The notes beneath the pieces were generated by a model. That model ran no database searches and was not told where the DNA came from. It saw only the letters and a program-made list of their open reading frames with translations. The position numbers were made by a program, and so were the translations under genes. Of a DNA stretch of 7,240 nt, positions 1-5,346 are shown one piece after another. The stretch's first letter is position 1. The number at the start of each line of letters is the position of its first letter. Source of the stretch: Spirochaetales bacterium (GTDB lineage Bacteria > Spirochaetota > Spirochaetia > Sphaerochaetales > Sphaerochaetaceae); contig JAGABK010000038.1 of assembly GCA_017614625.1 (NCBI GenBank), positions 1 through 7,240 on the forward strand. Direction: 5' to 3'.

Positions 1-1
1 G

Positions 2-1252
2 GTACTTACCGAGGAAGCCTCACAGGCGTCCCTCATAATCGTCAATACCTGCGGCTTCATCGAAAGCGCCCGCGAGGAGTCGATAAACACATTCTTCTCA
101 CTCAGATCCCAGTATCCCAGGGCCCGCGTGGTCCTCTCCGGATGCCTTGCCCAGCGCTACGGGCAGGAACTGCGCGACCAGCTTCCCGAGGCCGACGGAA
201 TCTTCGGCAACAGGGACCTCTCCGAGATCAACGGCTTCGTGTCGAAGATCGCCGCCAAGAAGCGCAGGGGAAAGACCGAGTTCCTCGTCCCCGAATACCC
301 CGACCCCGAGGACGACATCTACATGAGGACCCGCTTTCTCAACTTCCCCGGAAGCGCCTACCTGAAGATCTCCGAGGGCTGCAACCACAGATGCGGCTTC
401 TGCGCCATCCCCATCATCAGGGGGCCTCTGCGCTCGCGTCCATACGACACCATCCTCGATGAGGCCCGCGACCTGGTTTCGCGTGGTATCCGCGAAATCA
501 ACCTCATAGCTCAGGATCTGGCCGCCTACGGAACCGACACCTGCGGGAAGAGCCGCTTCCTGGACCTTCTGAAGGACATCACCGCAATCGAGGGCGATTT
601 CCGGGTGCGCCTTCTGTACATCCATCCGGACGCATTTCCCGCAGAGCTTCCCGAGATGATCCGCACGAACCCGAAGATCATCCCGTACTTCGACATCCCC
701 ATCCAGCACGCAAGCGTCCCGCTGCTTCGCAACATGAAGCGCGCAGGCGATGCCGCAAGATACACCGAGCTTGTCTCATCCATCCGCAGGACCCTTCCCG
801 AAAGCGTCATCCGCACCACCATAATGCTCGGTTTCCCGGGTGAGACGGACGATGACTTCGCGCAGGTCTATGACTTCGTGAAGGCCAACCGCTTCAACTG
901 GATGGGCTCCTTCGTCTATTCCCGGGAGGAAGGCACCTTCGCCTGGGACCTGACCGACGAGAAGACCCACAAGGCCCTGACCAAGGTCGCGAAGACAAGG
1001 CAGAAGAAGCTGCAGAAGCTGCAGGAGGAGATTTCCGCACAGTGGCTGGAGCAGTTCGTCGGAAAGGAGTACGACGTCCTGATCGAAGAGCTCATCGAAG
1101 GCGAGGACCTCGCCATAGGCCGTATCTGGGCCCAGGCTCCCGAGGTCGACGGACTGACCGTCGTCATGGGACGCGGAATGGTTCCCGGAAACGTGTACAG
1201 ATGCGGGATAACGAAGGTCAACGGAATCGACCTGGAGGCGGTGCGCATATGA
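2..1252 (+). CDS. rimO: Ribosomal protein S12 methylthiotransferase RimO (5' end missing)
   Basis: RimO is a cytoplasmic radical-SAM enzyme that adds a methylthio group to a conserved aspartate of ribosomal protein S12. The frame is open from base 2, so the true start lies upstream. 416 residues are visible, and roughly 20-25 are missing compared with the usual length of about 440. The N-terminal methylthiotransferase domain shows VNTCGF (bases 41-58) and SGCLAQRY, two of its three cluster cysteines; the first is off the window. The radical-SAM motif CNHRCGFC has cysteine codons at 380, 392 and 401, followed by AIPIIRG. The C-terminal TRAM-like region runs from about base 1058 to the stop. 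GCLAQRY and the SEGCNHRC context favour RimO over the tRNA enzyme MiaB. The stop overlaps the helicase start (ATGA), so the two are probably cotranscribed. Family call confident; RimO rather than MiaB fairly confident. Confidence 0.92.
   Translation, partial: VLTEEASQASLIIVNTCGFIESAREESINTFFSLRSQYPRARVVLSGCLAQRYGQELRDQLPEADGIFGNRDLSEINGFVSKIAAKKRRGKTEFLVPEYPDPEDDIYMRTRFLNFPGSAYLKISEGCNHRCGFCAIPIIRGPLRSRPYDTILDEARDLVSRGIREINLIAQDLAAYGTDTCGKSRFLDLLKDITAIEGDFRVRLLYIHPDAFPAELPEMIRTNPKIIPYFDIPIQHASVPLLRNMKRAGDAARYTELVSSIRRTLPESVIRTTIMLGFPGETDDDFAQVYDFVKANRFNWMGSFVYSREEGTFAWDLTDEKTHKALTKVAKTRQKKLQKLQEEISAQWLEQFVGKEYDVLIEELIEGEDLAIGRIWAQAPEVDGLTVVMGRGMVPGNVYRCGITKVNGIDLEAVRI
1234..1238 (+). promoter_or_regulatory. 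Ribosome binding site of the helicase, inside rimO
   Basis: GGAGG lies within the last codons of rimO, 10 bases before the ATG at 1249. It supports that start over the further upstream in-frame codons, which fall inside rimO, and over the next ATG at 1255. With the ATGA stop/start overlap it points to translational coupling. Confidence 0.7.
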
Positions 1253-3627
1253 GCATGCAGGAGATGCTGGACCAGCTCAACGAGCAGCAGCGTCAGGCGG
1301 TGATGATAAACGAGGGCTCCCTTCTGGTCTTCGCCGGAGCGGGAAGCGGAAAGACGCGCGTAATCACGACCAAGATCGCGTACGCCATCGACCAGCTGAA
1401 GGTCGACCCGTACAACATCCTGGCGGTGACCTTCACCAACAAGGCCTGCCGCGAGATGCAGGACCGCGTCATGGCCATGGTAGGCGACGAGGGCTCGCGG
1501 GTGATGATCCGCACGTTCCATTCGTTCGGCGTGTGGCTCCTTCGCAGATACGGCAGCCTCGTGGGACTGGGACCGGATTTCAAGATCTACGACGAGGACG
1601 ACAGCGTGGCCCTGCTGTGCCAGGCCTTCCCGGACGACAACAAGAAGGAGATCGCAGCCTACTGCAAGAAGATCTCCGTCATCAAGGACCGTATGGAGAA
1701 GCCCAACCCGCTGGACGACAAGCTCATAAAGTACTACCGCAAGTACCAGGAGTGCCTCGCCCGCACCGGGAACGTGGATTTCGCCGACATGATAATCAAG
1801 TCAATCGAGCTTCTGGACAGGAACCCCGAGATCAGGGAGCGCATCCACCAGAGGTTCCGCATGATCCTCGTGGACGAGTACCAGGACTCCAACAAGGCCC
1901 AGTTCCTTCTTCTGAAGCAGATCACAGGCCCGCAGACCTTCCTGTGCGCCGTGGGTGACGACGACCAGAGCATCTACCGCTTCCGCGGAGCCGAGGTCAA
2001 GAACATCCTGGACTTCCCCAAGGCCTTCCCCGGAACGAAGAAGGTCGTGCTCGGAAAGAACTACCGCTGCACCCAGGCCATCCTGAGCGCTGCAGCAGAT
2101 GTCATCTCGTACAACAAGACCCGCGCCCAGAAGGACCTCGCGGCCACACGCAGGGGAGGCCTTCTTCCGGCAGTCTTCTATGTGGACAACGGTCTGGACG
2201 AGGCCCAGCAGGTGGTGACCATGCTCAAGCAGGCCCGCCAGAGGGACCCCGAGGCCTATTCGCATTCGGCCATACTTTACCGCACCAACTCGCAGTCCAA
2301 GGATTTCGAGGACCGTCTGATGATAAACAACATCCCGTACCACATCGTGGGGTCGCTCAGGTTCTACGACAGGGAGGAGATCCGCGACTGCATAGCCATG
2401 ATCTCGCTTCTGACAAACCCGCGCGACAGCGTGGCCTTCCAGAGGATGATCAACAAGCCGGCGCGCAAAGTCGGTGACGTCAGCATAGAGAAGCTCATCT
2501 CCGTCGCCGCGGACGACGAGTCCGTGCACGGCGACATGATCATGGCCTGCCGCAAGGCGATCTCGGAGAAGATAGTCCGCGGAGCTGCGATCGAGGGAAT
2601 CACCCAGTTCGCCGACGCCTACGACAGGTGCCGAAAACTGTTCGGCGAGATGGAGAACGGCCGATTCCTGAAGGAAGTGCTTCTCGATTTCGGCATCCTG
2701 GACTACTACATCAGGCGCGACCGCGACGAGAAGGTCCGCGAGAACAGGCGTGTGGAGAACATCGAGCAGCTGGTGAACATGCTCTCAATGGAGCAGTTCG
2801 CACAGGGCCAGGAAGGGATCAACAGCTTCCTGGAGCTGGCGTCTCTTGATGCCTCGTCGCTCGGTGAGAGCGAAGGACAGAGCGAGGAGGGCGTGACCCT
2901 CATCACCATGCACAACACCAAGGGCCTTGAGTACGACAGGGTCTTCATGGTGGGCATGGAGAACGAGATCTTCCCAGGACGCATGGACGAGCGCACGGCC
3001 GAGGACATCGAGGAGGAACGTCGCATCTGCTACGTGGCCATGACGCGCGCGAAGAACGAGCTGTACATGTTCTGCGCCTCCACGAGACTGCGCTGGGGCC
3101 AGATGCAGGCCGAGACTCCCAGCATGTTCCTCAAGGAGATAGACGAGTCGCATATCGAGGAGACGGACATGCGGCTGAAGTCCCGCTACGGGACGGGCTT
3201 CCGCTTCGACAACAGGGGCGACAGGTCCTCCTACCGCACGGGCTACGGCAACGGATTCGGAAACAGCTACACCAGCCGCGGAACGCCGGGCCGGTATTCT
3301 TCGGGCTATGTCAACACGGAGCGCACCCATTCGTCGGATTACGAGCAGGATTCGGGCCGCGGTCCAAAGCCTTCTGAAGTAGGTAAGTATAATATAAGGA
3401 ATATGCAGAAGGCCACGCTCATCAAGCACGGCCACGAGGAGAAGCCCGCCCAGGTCCCCGGATCGGTTGTCTACGAGGTTGGAGACAGGATCCGCAGCGA
3501 CAACTACGGCGAGGGCACCGTCACGGGCAAGCGCATGTTCGCAGGCCGCGAGGTCCTGGACGTCAAATTCGACAGCGGCAGAACGGGTACTTTCGCAAGC
3601 AACATGGTCGCTTTCGAGAAAATCTGA
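1249..3627 (+). CDS. pcrA: UvrD/PcrA-type superfamily 1A DNA helicase
   Basis: This is a 3'-5' ATP-dependent helicase of the UvrD/PcrA/Rep family, acting in nucleotide-excision and mismatch repair, replication restart and removal of RecA from DNA. It has 792 residues, somewhat longer than the usual 720 or so. Motifs in order: Q motif LNEQQRQAV (10-18), Walker A AGAGSGKT (29-36), Ia AVTFTNKA (59-66), II VDEYQDS (208-214), III VGDDDQSIYRFRGA (235-248), IV GKNYRC (269-274), V TMHNTKGLEYDR (553-564), VI YVAMTRAK (595-602). Every catalytic motif is present. Motif V reads HNTKG where HAAKG or HSAKG is common. Residues 645-707 are a Gly/Ser/Tyr/Arg-rich, probably disordered linker. Residues from about 740 to 792 (VGDRIRSDNYGEGTV...) resemble the Tudor-like tail of PcrA that binds RNA polymerase. 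The start is chosen by GGAGG and the ATGA overlap with rimO. Whether uvrD or pcrA is the better name cannot be settled here. Confidence 0.95.
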   Translation: MSMQEMLDQLNEQQRQAVMINEGSLLVFAGAGSGKTRVITTKIAYAIDQLKVDPYNILAVTFTNKACREMQDRVMAMVGDEGSRVMIRTFHSFGVWLLRRYGSLVGLGPDFKIYDEDDSVALLCQAFPDDNKKEIAAYCKKISVIKDRMEKPNPLDDKLIKYYRKYQECLARTGNVDFADMIIKSIELLDRNPEIRERIHQRFRMILVDEYQDSNKAQFLLLKQITGPQTFLCAVGDDDQSIYRFRGAEVKNILDFPKAFPGTKKVVLGKNYRCTQAILSAAADVISYNKTRAQKDLAATRRGGLLPAVFYVDNGLDEAQQVVTMLKQARQRDPEAYSHSAILYRTNSQSKDFEDRLMINNIPYHIVGSLRFYDREEIRDCIAMISLLTNPRDSVAFQRMINKPARKVGDVSIEKLISVAADDESVHGDMIMACRKAISEKIVRGAAIEGITQFADAYDRCRKLFGEMENGRFLKEVLLDFGILDYYIRRDRDEKVRENRRVENIEQLVNMLSMEQFAQGQEGINSFLELASLDASSLGESEGQSEEGVTLITMHNTKGLEYDRVFMVGMENEIFPGRMDERTAEDIEEERRICYVAMTRAKNELYMFCASTRLRWGQMQAETPSMFLKEIDESHIEETDMRLKSRYGTGFRFDNRGDRSSYRTGYGNGFGNSYTSRGTPGRYSSGYVNTERTHSSDYEQDSGRGPKPSEVGKYNIRNMQKATLIKHGHEEKPAQVPGSVVYEVGDRIRSDNYGEGTVTGKRMFAGREVLDVKFDSGRTGTFASNMVAFEKI

Positions 3628-3645
3628 AAAGAAGCTCCGGGGTAC

Positions 3646-3673
3646 TAGACAAAATCTGCCTCAGAAATATATT
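3646..3673 (+). promoter_or_regulatory. Predicted sigma-70 promoter for rplM-rpsI
   Basis: TAGACA (3646-3651, 5/6 match to TTGACA), a 16-base spacer, then TATATT (3668-3673, 5/6 match to TATAAT). It sits just after the helicase stop, in a locally AT-rich patch of a GC-rich region. Transcription would start near 3680, giving rplM a leader of about 160 bases. TATTAT at 3670-3675 is an alternative -10 with an 18-base spacer. Confidence 0.6.
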
Positions 3674-3679
3674 ATTCAC

Positions 3680-3840
3680 TTCGTGCGCCTCTCCGGCGTT
3701 CCGATGCGTCATGGGACTCAACCCCTTTCCCACGGGGTTCCACCGCAGCAGAAAAACGGAGACGGGCCGCCGGACGGAAGGACCGCTCATCCCGAATCCC
3801 GGTCGGCATGCATGAAAAATACATTACGTAGGTGTGTAAA
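3680..3840 (+). promoter_or_regulatory. Long, potentially structured 5' leader of rplM
   Basis: About 160 bases separate the predicted start site from the rplM ATG. Two inverted repeats are visible: AACCCC (3720-3725) with GGGGTT (3734-3739) over an 8-base loop, and GACCG (3781-3785) with CGGTC (3800-3804) over a 14-base loop. L13 controls its own operon through the mRNA leader in E. coli, and structured L13 leaders are described in Firmicutes, so autoregulation is plausible. The individual hairpins are short and no known leader family was recognised. Confidence 0.35.
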
Positions 3841-3844
3841 ATGA
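3812..3844 (+). other. Possible 10-codon leader ORF overlapping the rplM start
   Basis: ATG at 3812 opens a frame encoding MKNTLRRCVK and ends at a TGA (3842-3844) that overlaps the rplM ATG (3841) as ATGA. The upstream GGTCGG (3801-3806) is only a weak ribosome-binding site. It might couple translation to rplM, but it is also the tail of a longer chance frame, so support is weak. Confidence 0.2.
3829..3834 (+). promoter_or_regulatory. Ribosome binding site of rplM
   Basis: The sequence TAGGTG contains AGGTG (3830-3834), 6 bases before the ATG at 3841. It overlaps the in-frame GTG at 3832, which argues against that GTG as the start. Confidence 0.6.
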
Positions 3845-4269
3845 AGACTATCATTGTAAAGCCGCAGACGATGGAGAAGAAGTGGTATCTCATCGACGCA
3901 GAGGGCAAGGAGCTCGGACGTGTCGCTGTCGCCGCCGCAAACATTCTCCGTGGCAAGAACAAACCAGAATATCTCCCCAACGAAGACATGGGCGACTATG
4001 TCATCATCATCAACGCTGCAAAGGCTGCCCTCTCTGGAAACAAGGCGAACGACAAGATGTACTACAGGGTTTCCGGATACGCAGGCGGACTGAAGGAAGA
4101 GAACTACGCTCAGACAATCGTGCGCAAGCCCACCTTCCCGATGGAGCATGCAATCAAGGGAATGCTTCCCAGAGGACCTCTCGGACGCAAGCTTTTCACC
4201 AATCTGAAGGTCTACGCGGACGCCAAGCATCCGCACGCCGCACAGAAGCCTGTACAGGTTGAAATCTAA
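3841..4269 (+). CDS. rplM: 50S ribosomal protein L13
   Basis: L13 is an early-assembly protein of the large ribosomal subunit that binds 23S rRNA. The product is 142 residues, the same length as E. coli L13. It opens with KTIIVKPQTMEKKWYLID, followed by the conserved GKELGRVA and ILRGK stretches. The family signature lies near the C-terminus (IKGMLPRGPLGRKLFTNLKV), followed by YADAKHPHAAQKP. A GTG three codons upstream (3832) is in frame, but the ATG at 3841 has a well-placed AGGTG and matches family length. It is the first gene of the usual L13-S9 pair, with 11 bases between its stop and rpsI. It is preceded by a promoter and long leader, so it can be transcribed independently of the helicase. 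Base composition is a little less GC-rich than the helicase, as is usual for highly expressed ribosomal genes. Confidence 0.98.
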   Translation: MKTIIVKPQTMEKKWYLIDAEGKELGRVAVAAANILRGKNKPEYLPNEDMGDYVIIINAAKAALSGNKANDKMYYRVSGYAGGLKEENYAQTIVRKPTFPMEHAIKGMLPRGPLGRKLFTNLKVYADAKHPHAAQKPVQVEI

Positions 4270-4273
4270 GAGG
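4268..4273 (+). promoter_or_regulatory. Ribosome binding site of rpsI
   Basis: AAGAGG overlaps the rplM stop codon (TAA 4267-4269) and lies 7 bases before the rpsI ATG at 4281, consistent with coupled translation of the pair. Confidence 0.6.
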
Positions 4274-4280
4274 TACGAAT

Positions 4281-4691
4281 ATGGCTAAGACAGAAGAAAA
4301 GAACATCAATCTCGGTCAGGGTACCGGACGCAGAAAGACAGCAGTCGCACGTGTTTACCTCCGCGAAGGCAGCGGAAAGATCACAGTCAACGGAAGAGAC
4401 GTCGAAGAGTATTTCAGCGATCCTCTCTGTGTCTTCCAGGTCAGGCAGCCCCTCATGGCTACTGACAACGAAGGCAAGTTCGACATCGTCATCACCGTCG
4501 CAGGCGGTGGTCCTTCCGGCCAGGCCGGTGCATGCCGCCACGGCATCGCCCGCGCCCTCGTCGCAGAGAACGAGGCCAACAAGCCCGCCCTCCACGCCAA
4601 CGGCTTCCTCACCAGAGACCCGAGAATGGTCGAGAGAAAGAAGTACGGTCAGCGCGGAGCACGCCGCAAGTTCCAGTTCTCCAAGAGATAA
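4281..4691 (+). CDS. rpsI: 30S ribosomal protein S9
   Basis: S9 belongs to the small-subunit head; its C-terminal tail reaches the P-site tRNA. The 136-residue product is slightly longer than the 130 of E. coli because of a short charged N-terminal extension (MAKTEEKNINLG). The core begins GTGRRKTAVARVYLREGSGK. The family signature GGGPSGQAGACRHGIARAL is intact. The protein ends in RRKFQFSKR, the conserved Lys-Arg tail that contacts tRNA. It sits directly after rplM, the arrangement found in most bacteria, and shares its promoter. The start is supported by AAGAGG at 4268-4273. Nothing is missing or unusual. Confidence 0.98.
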   Translation: MAKTEEKNINLGQGTGRRKTAVARVYLREGSGKITVNGRDVEEYFSDPLCVFQVRQPLMATDNEGKFDIVITVAGGGPSGQAGACRHGIARALVAENEANKPALHANGFLTRDPRMVERKKYGQRGARRKFQFSKR

Positions 4692-4699
4692 GTTTTTCC

Positions 4700-4734
4700 A
4701 TTCCATCCGGAATTTCTGCGCTTCGATTCGAAGC
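4700..4734 (+). other. Two small inverted repeats after rpsI
   Basis: ATTCC (4700-4704) pairs with GGAAT (4709-4713) over a 4-base loop, and GCTTCG (4720-4725) pairs with CGAAGC (4729-4734) over a 3-base loop. Neither is followed by a run of T, so they are poor intrinsic terminators. They may instead stabilise the 3' end of the rplM-rpsI message. Confidence 0.35.
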
Positions 4735-4769
4735 CGTGCACAGAGCACTGTCTTCTCATCTCATCGCAG

Positions 4770-4801
4770 TCTTCCGGCGGACTGGAGAAAACTTCGGAAG
4801 A
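4770..4801 (+). promoter_or_regulatory. Hairpin that would sequester the recX ribosome binding site
   Basis: TCTTCCG (4770-4776) is perfectly complementary to CGGAAGA (4795-4801), a 7-bp stem with an 18-base loop. The 3' arm contains GGAAG (4796-4800), the only Shine-Dalgarno-like sequence correctly placed before the ATG at 4806. Formation of the stem would lower recX translation. Stem and position are seen in the sequence; a regulatory role is inferred. Confidence 0.4.
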
Positions 4802-4805
4802 AGTT

Positions 4806-5282
4806 ATGGATATTGACAATCCGAGGAAAGAGCCATCCGGTAAGAAGGGTGGCTCTTCTGTTTCCAGAACATGTCTCGACCAGGCGCTCGTGTATCTGGG
4901 AATCAGGGAGCACAACAGGCGCGAGCTGGAGCTGAAGCTCAGGACCAAGGGATACGGGGCTGCCGAGATCGGGTCCGTTCTGGATTCCCTTGAGGATGAC
5001 GGCTCCTTGAGCGAGGAGCGCTATGTCCGCTCCTTCGTCCGCTCCTCCAACCGCAGGCACCCGGAGGGAAAGGCCCTGATGCTGCGCCGTCTGGCCGCAA
5101 AGGGCGCCGACAAGGAAACGTCGGAGCAGGTTGTTTCCGAAATCTACACCGGAGAATACACTTCACAGCTCATGGAACAGGCCAGGGCTCTGGTTGTGAA
5201 AAAGGGCAGGGCAAAGACTGAAGACGAGATCCGCTTCGAACTGGCTAAGCTGGGATTCCGGATCTCCGGCTCGGATTATTAA
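4806..5282 (+). CDS. recX: Regulatory protein RecX
   Basis: RecX binds RecA filaments and limits their growth and strand-exchange activity in the cytoplasm. The product is 158 residues, close to E. coli RecX (166), and is almost wholly predicted helix. The fold starts near residue 23 (CLDQALVYLGIREHNRRELELKLRTKGY, 23-50). Family-typical segments follow: SVLDSLEDDGSLSEERYVRSFVRSS (57-81), MLRRLAAKG (92-100) and RFELAKLGF (143-151). These match the three-helix repeats of the family. The first 20 or so residues are low-complexity and lie outside the fold. The bases encoding them form a terminator-like stem-loop. The ATG at 4806 is chosen for GGAAG five bases upstream; the next usable start (GTG 4890) would cut into the fold. 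recX follows rpsI by 114 bases and has no clear promoter of its own, so it probably depends on readthrough. Confidence 0.88.
   Translation: MDIDNPRKEPSGKKGGSSVSRTCLDQALVYLGIREHNRRELELKLRTKGYGAAEIGSVLDSLEDDGSLSEERYVRSFVRSSNRRHPEGKALMLRRLAAKGADKETSEQVVSEIYTGEYTSQLMEQARALVVKKGRAKTEDEIRFELAKLGFRISGSDY
4828..4857 (+). terminator. Terminator-like stem-loop inside the 5' end of recX
   Basis: AAGAGCCA (4828-4835) is the exact reverse complement of TGGCTCTT (4850-4857). A T·G wobble and two C-G pairs extend it inward to 11 bp around an 8-base loop (4839-4846). The strand leaving the stem continues CTGTTTCC, moderately T-rich. It has the shape of a rho-independent terminator for rplM-rpsI with an imperfect T tract, but lies within codons 8-18 of recX. 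Confidence 0.5.
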
Positions 5283-5293
5283 GGGCTTGGAAA

Positions 5294-5324
5294 AATACTT
5301 AAAATAATACTTAACAAATACGTA
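5294..5324 (+). repeat. Three short direct repeats over the -35 of the RhuM promoter
   Basis: AATACTTAA occurs at 5294-5302 and 5306-5314, and a variant AATACGTA at 5317-5324. Their starts are 12 and 11 bases apart, about one helical turn, so a protein could bind all three from one face. They overlap the -35 element (5311-5316), the expected place for a repressor. The downstream gene has a DNA-binding-like N-terminus, so self-regulation is possible but unproven. The AT-rich background makes chance similarity a real alternative. Confidence 0.4.
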
Positions 5325-5340
5325 TGATTCATGCTATAAT
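5311..5340 (+). promoter_or_regulatory. Sigma-70 promoter with extended -10, predicted leaderless
   Basis: TTAACA (5311-5316, 5/6 consensus), an 18-base spacer, and a perfect TATAAT (5335-5340) preceded by TGC (5332-5334), an extended -10. The expected start site, about 7 bases past the -10, falls on or next to the A of the ATG at 5347. No Shine-Dalgarno lies between promoter and ATG. Confidence 0.7.
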
Positions 5341-5346
5341 TTATGT

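Noticed and set aside
98..709. Long open frame on the - strand opposite rimO
   Set aside because: rimO on the + strand has clear motifs throughout. GC-rich coding DNA commonly leaves an open antisense frame, and the product has no recognisable domain.
1042..1248. Upstream in-frame extension of the helicase
   Set aside because: It runs inside rimO in another frame and encodes an Arg-rich artefact. GGAGG and the ATGA overlap fix the start at 1249.
1801..2529. Long open frame on the - strand opposite the helicase
   Set aside because: It lies opposite conserved helicase motifs, has no recognisable family and is Val/Leu/Gly-rich as antisense shadows are. The same applies to 2785-3435 and 916-1521.
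3381..3390. Sequence resembling a eukaryotic 5' splice site (AGGTAAGTAT)
   Set aside because: It lies inside a continuous bacterial reading frame with no branch or acceptor context, so it is coincidence.
3832..3840. GTG start three codons upstream for rplM
   Set aside because: The AGGTG ribosome binding site overlaps this codon, and the ATG at 3841 gives the standard 142-residue L13.
3467..3844. + strand open frame spanning the helicase end and the rplM leader
   Set aside because: Most of it overlaps the helicase C-terminus in another frame and its composition is not protein-like. Only its last ten codons are noted, as a possible leader ORF.
4813..4818. TTGACA at the start of recX as a -35 element
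   Set aside because: No -10-like hexamer lies 16-18 bases downstream; that position falls in the GC-rich stem-loop.
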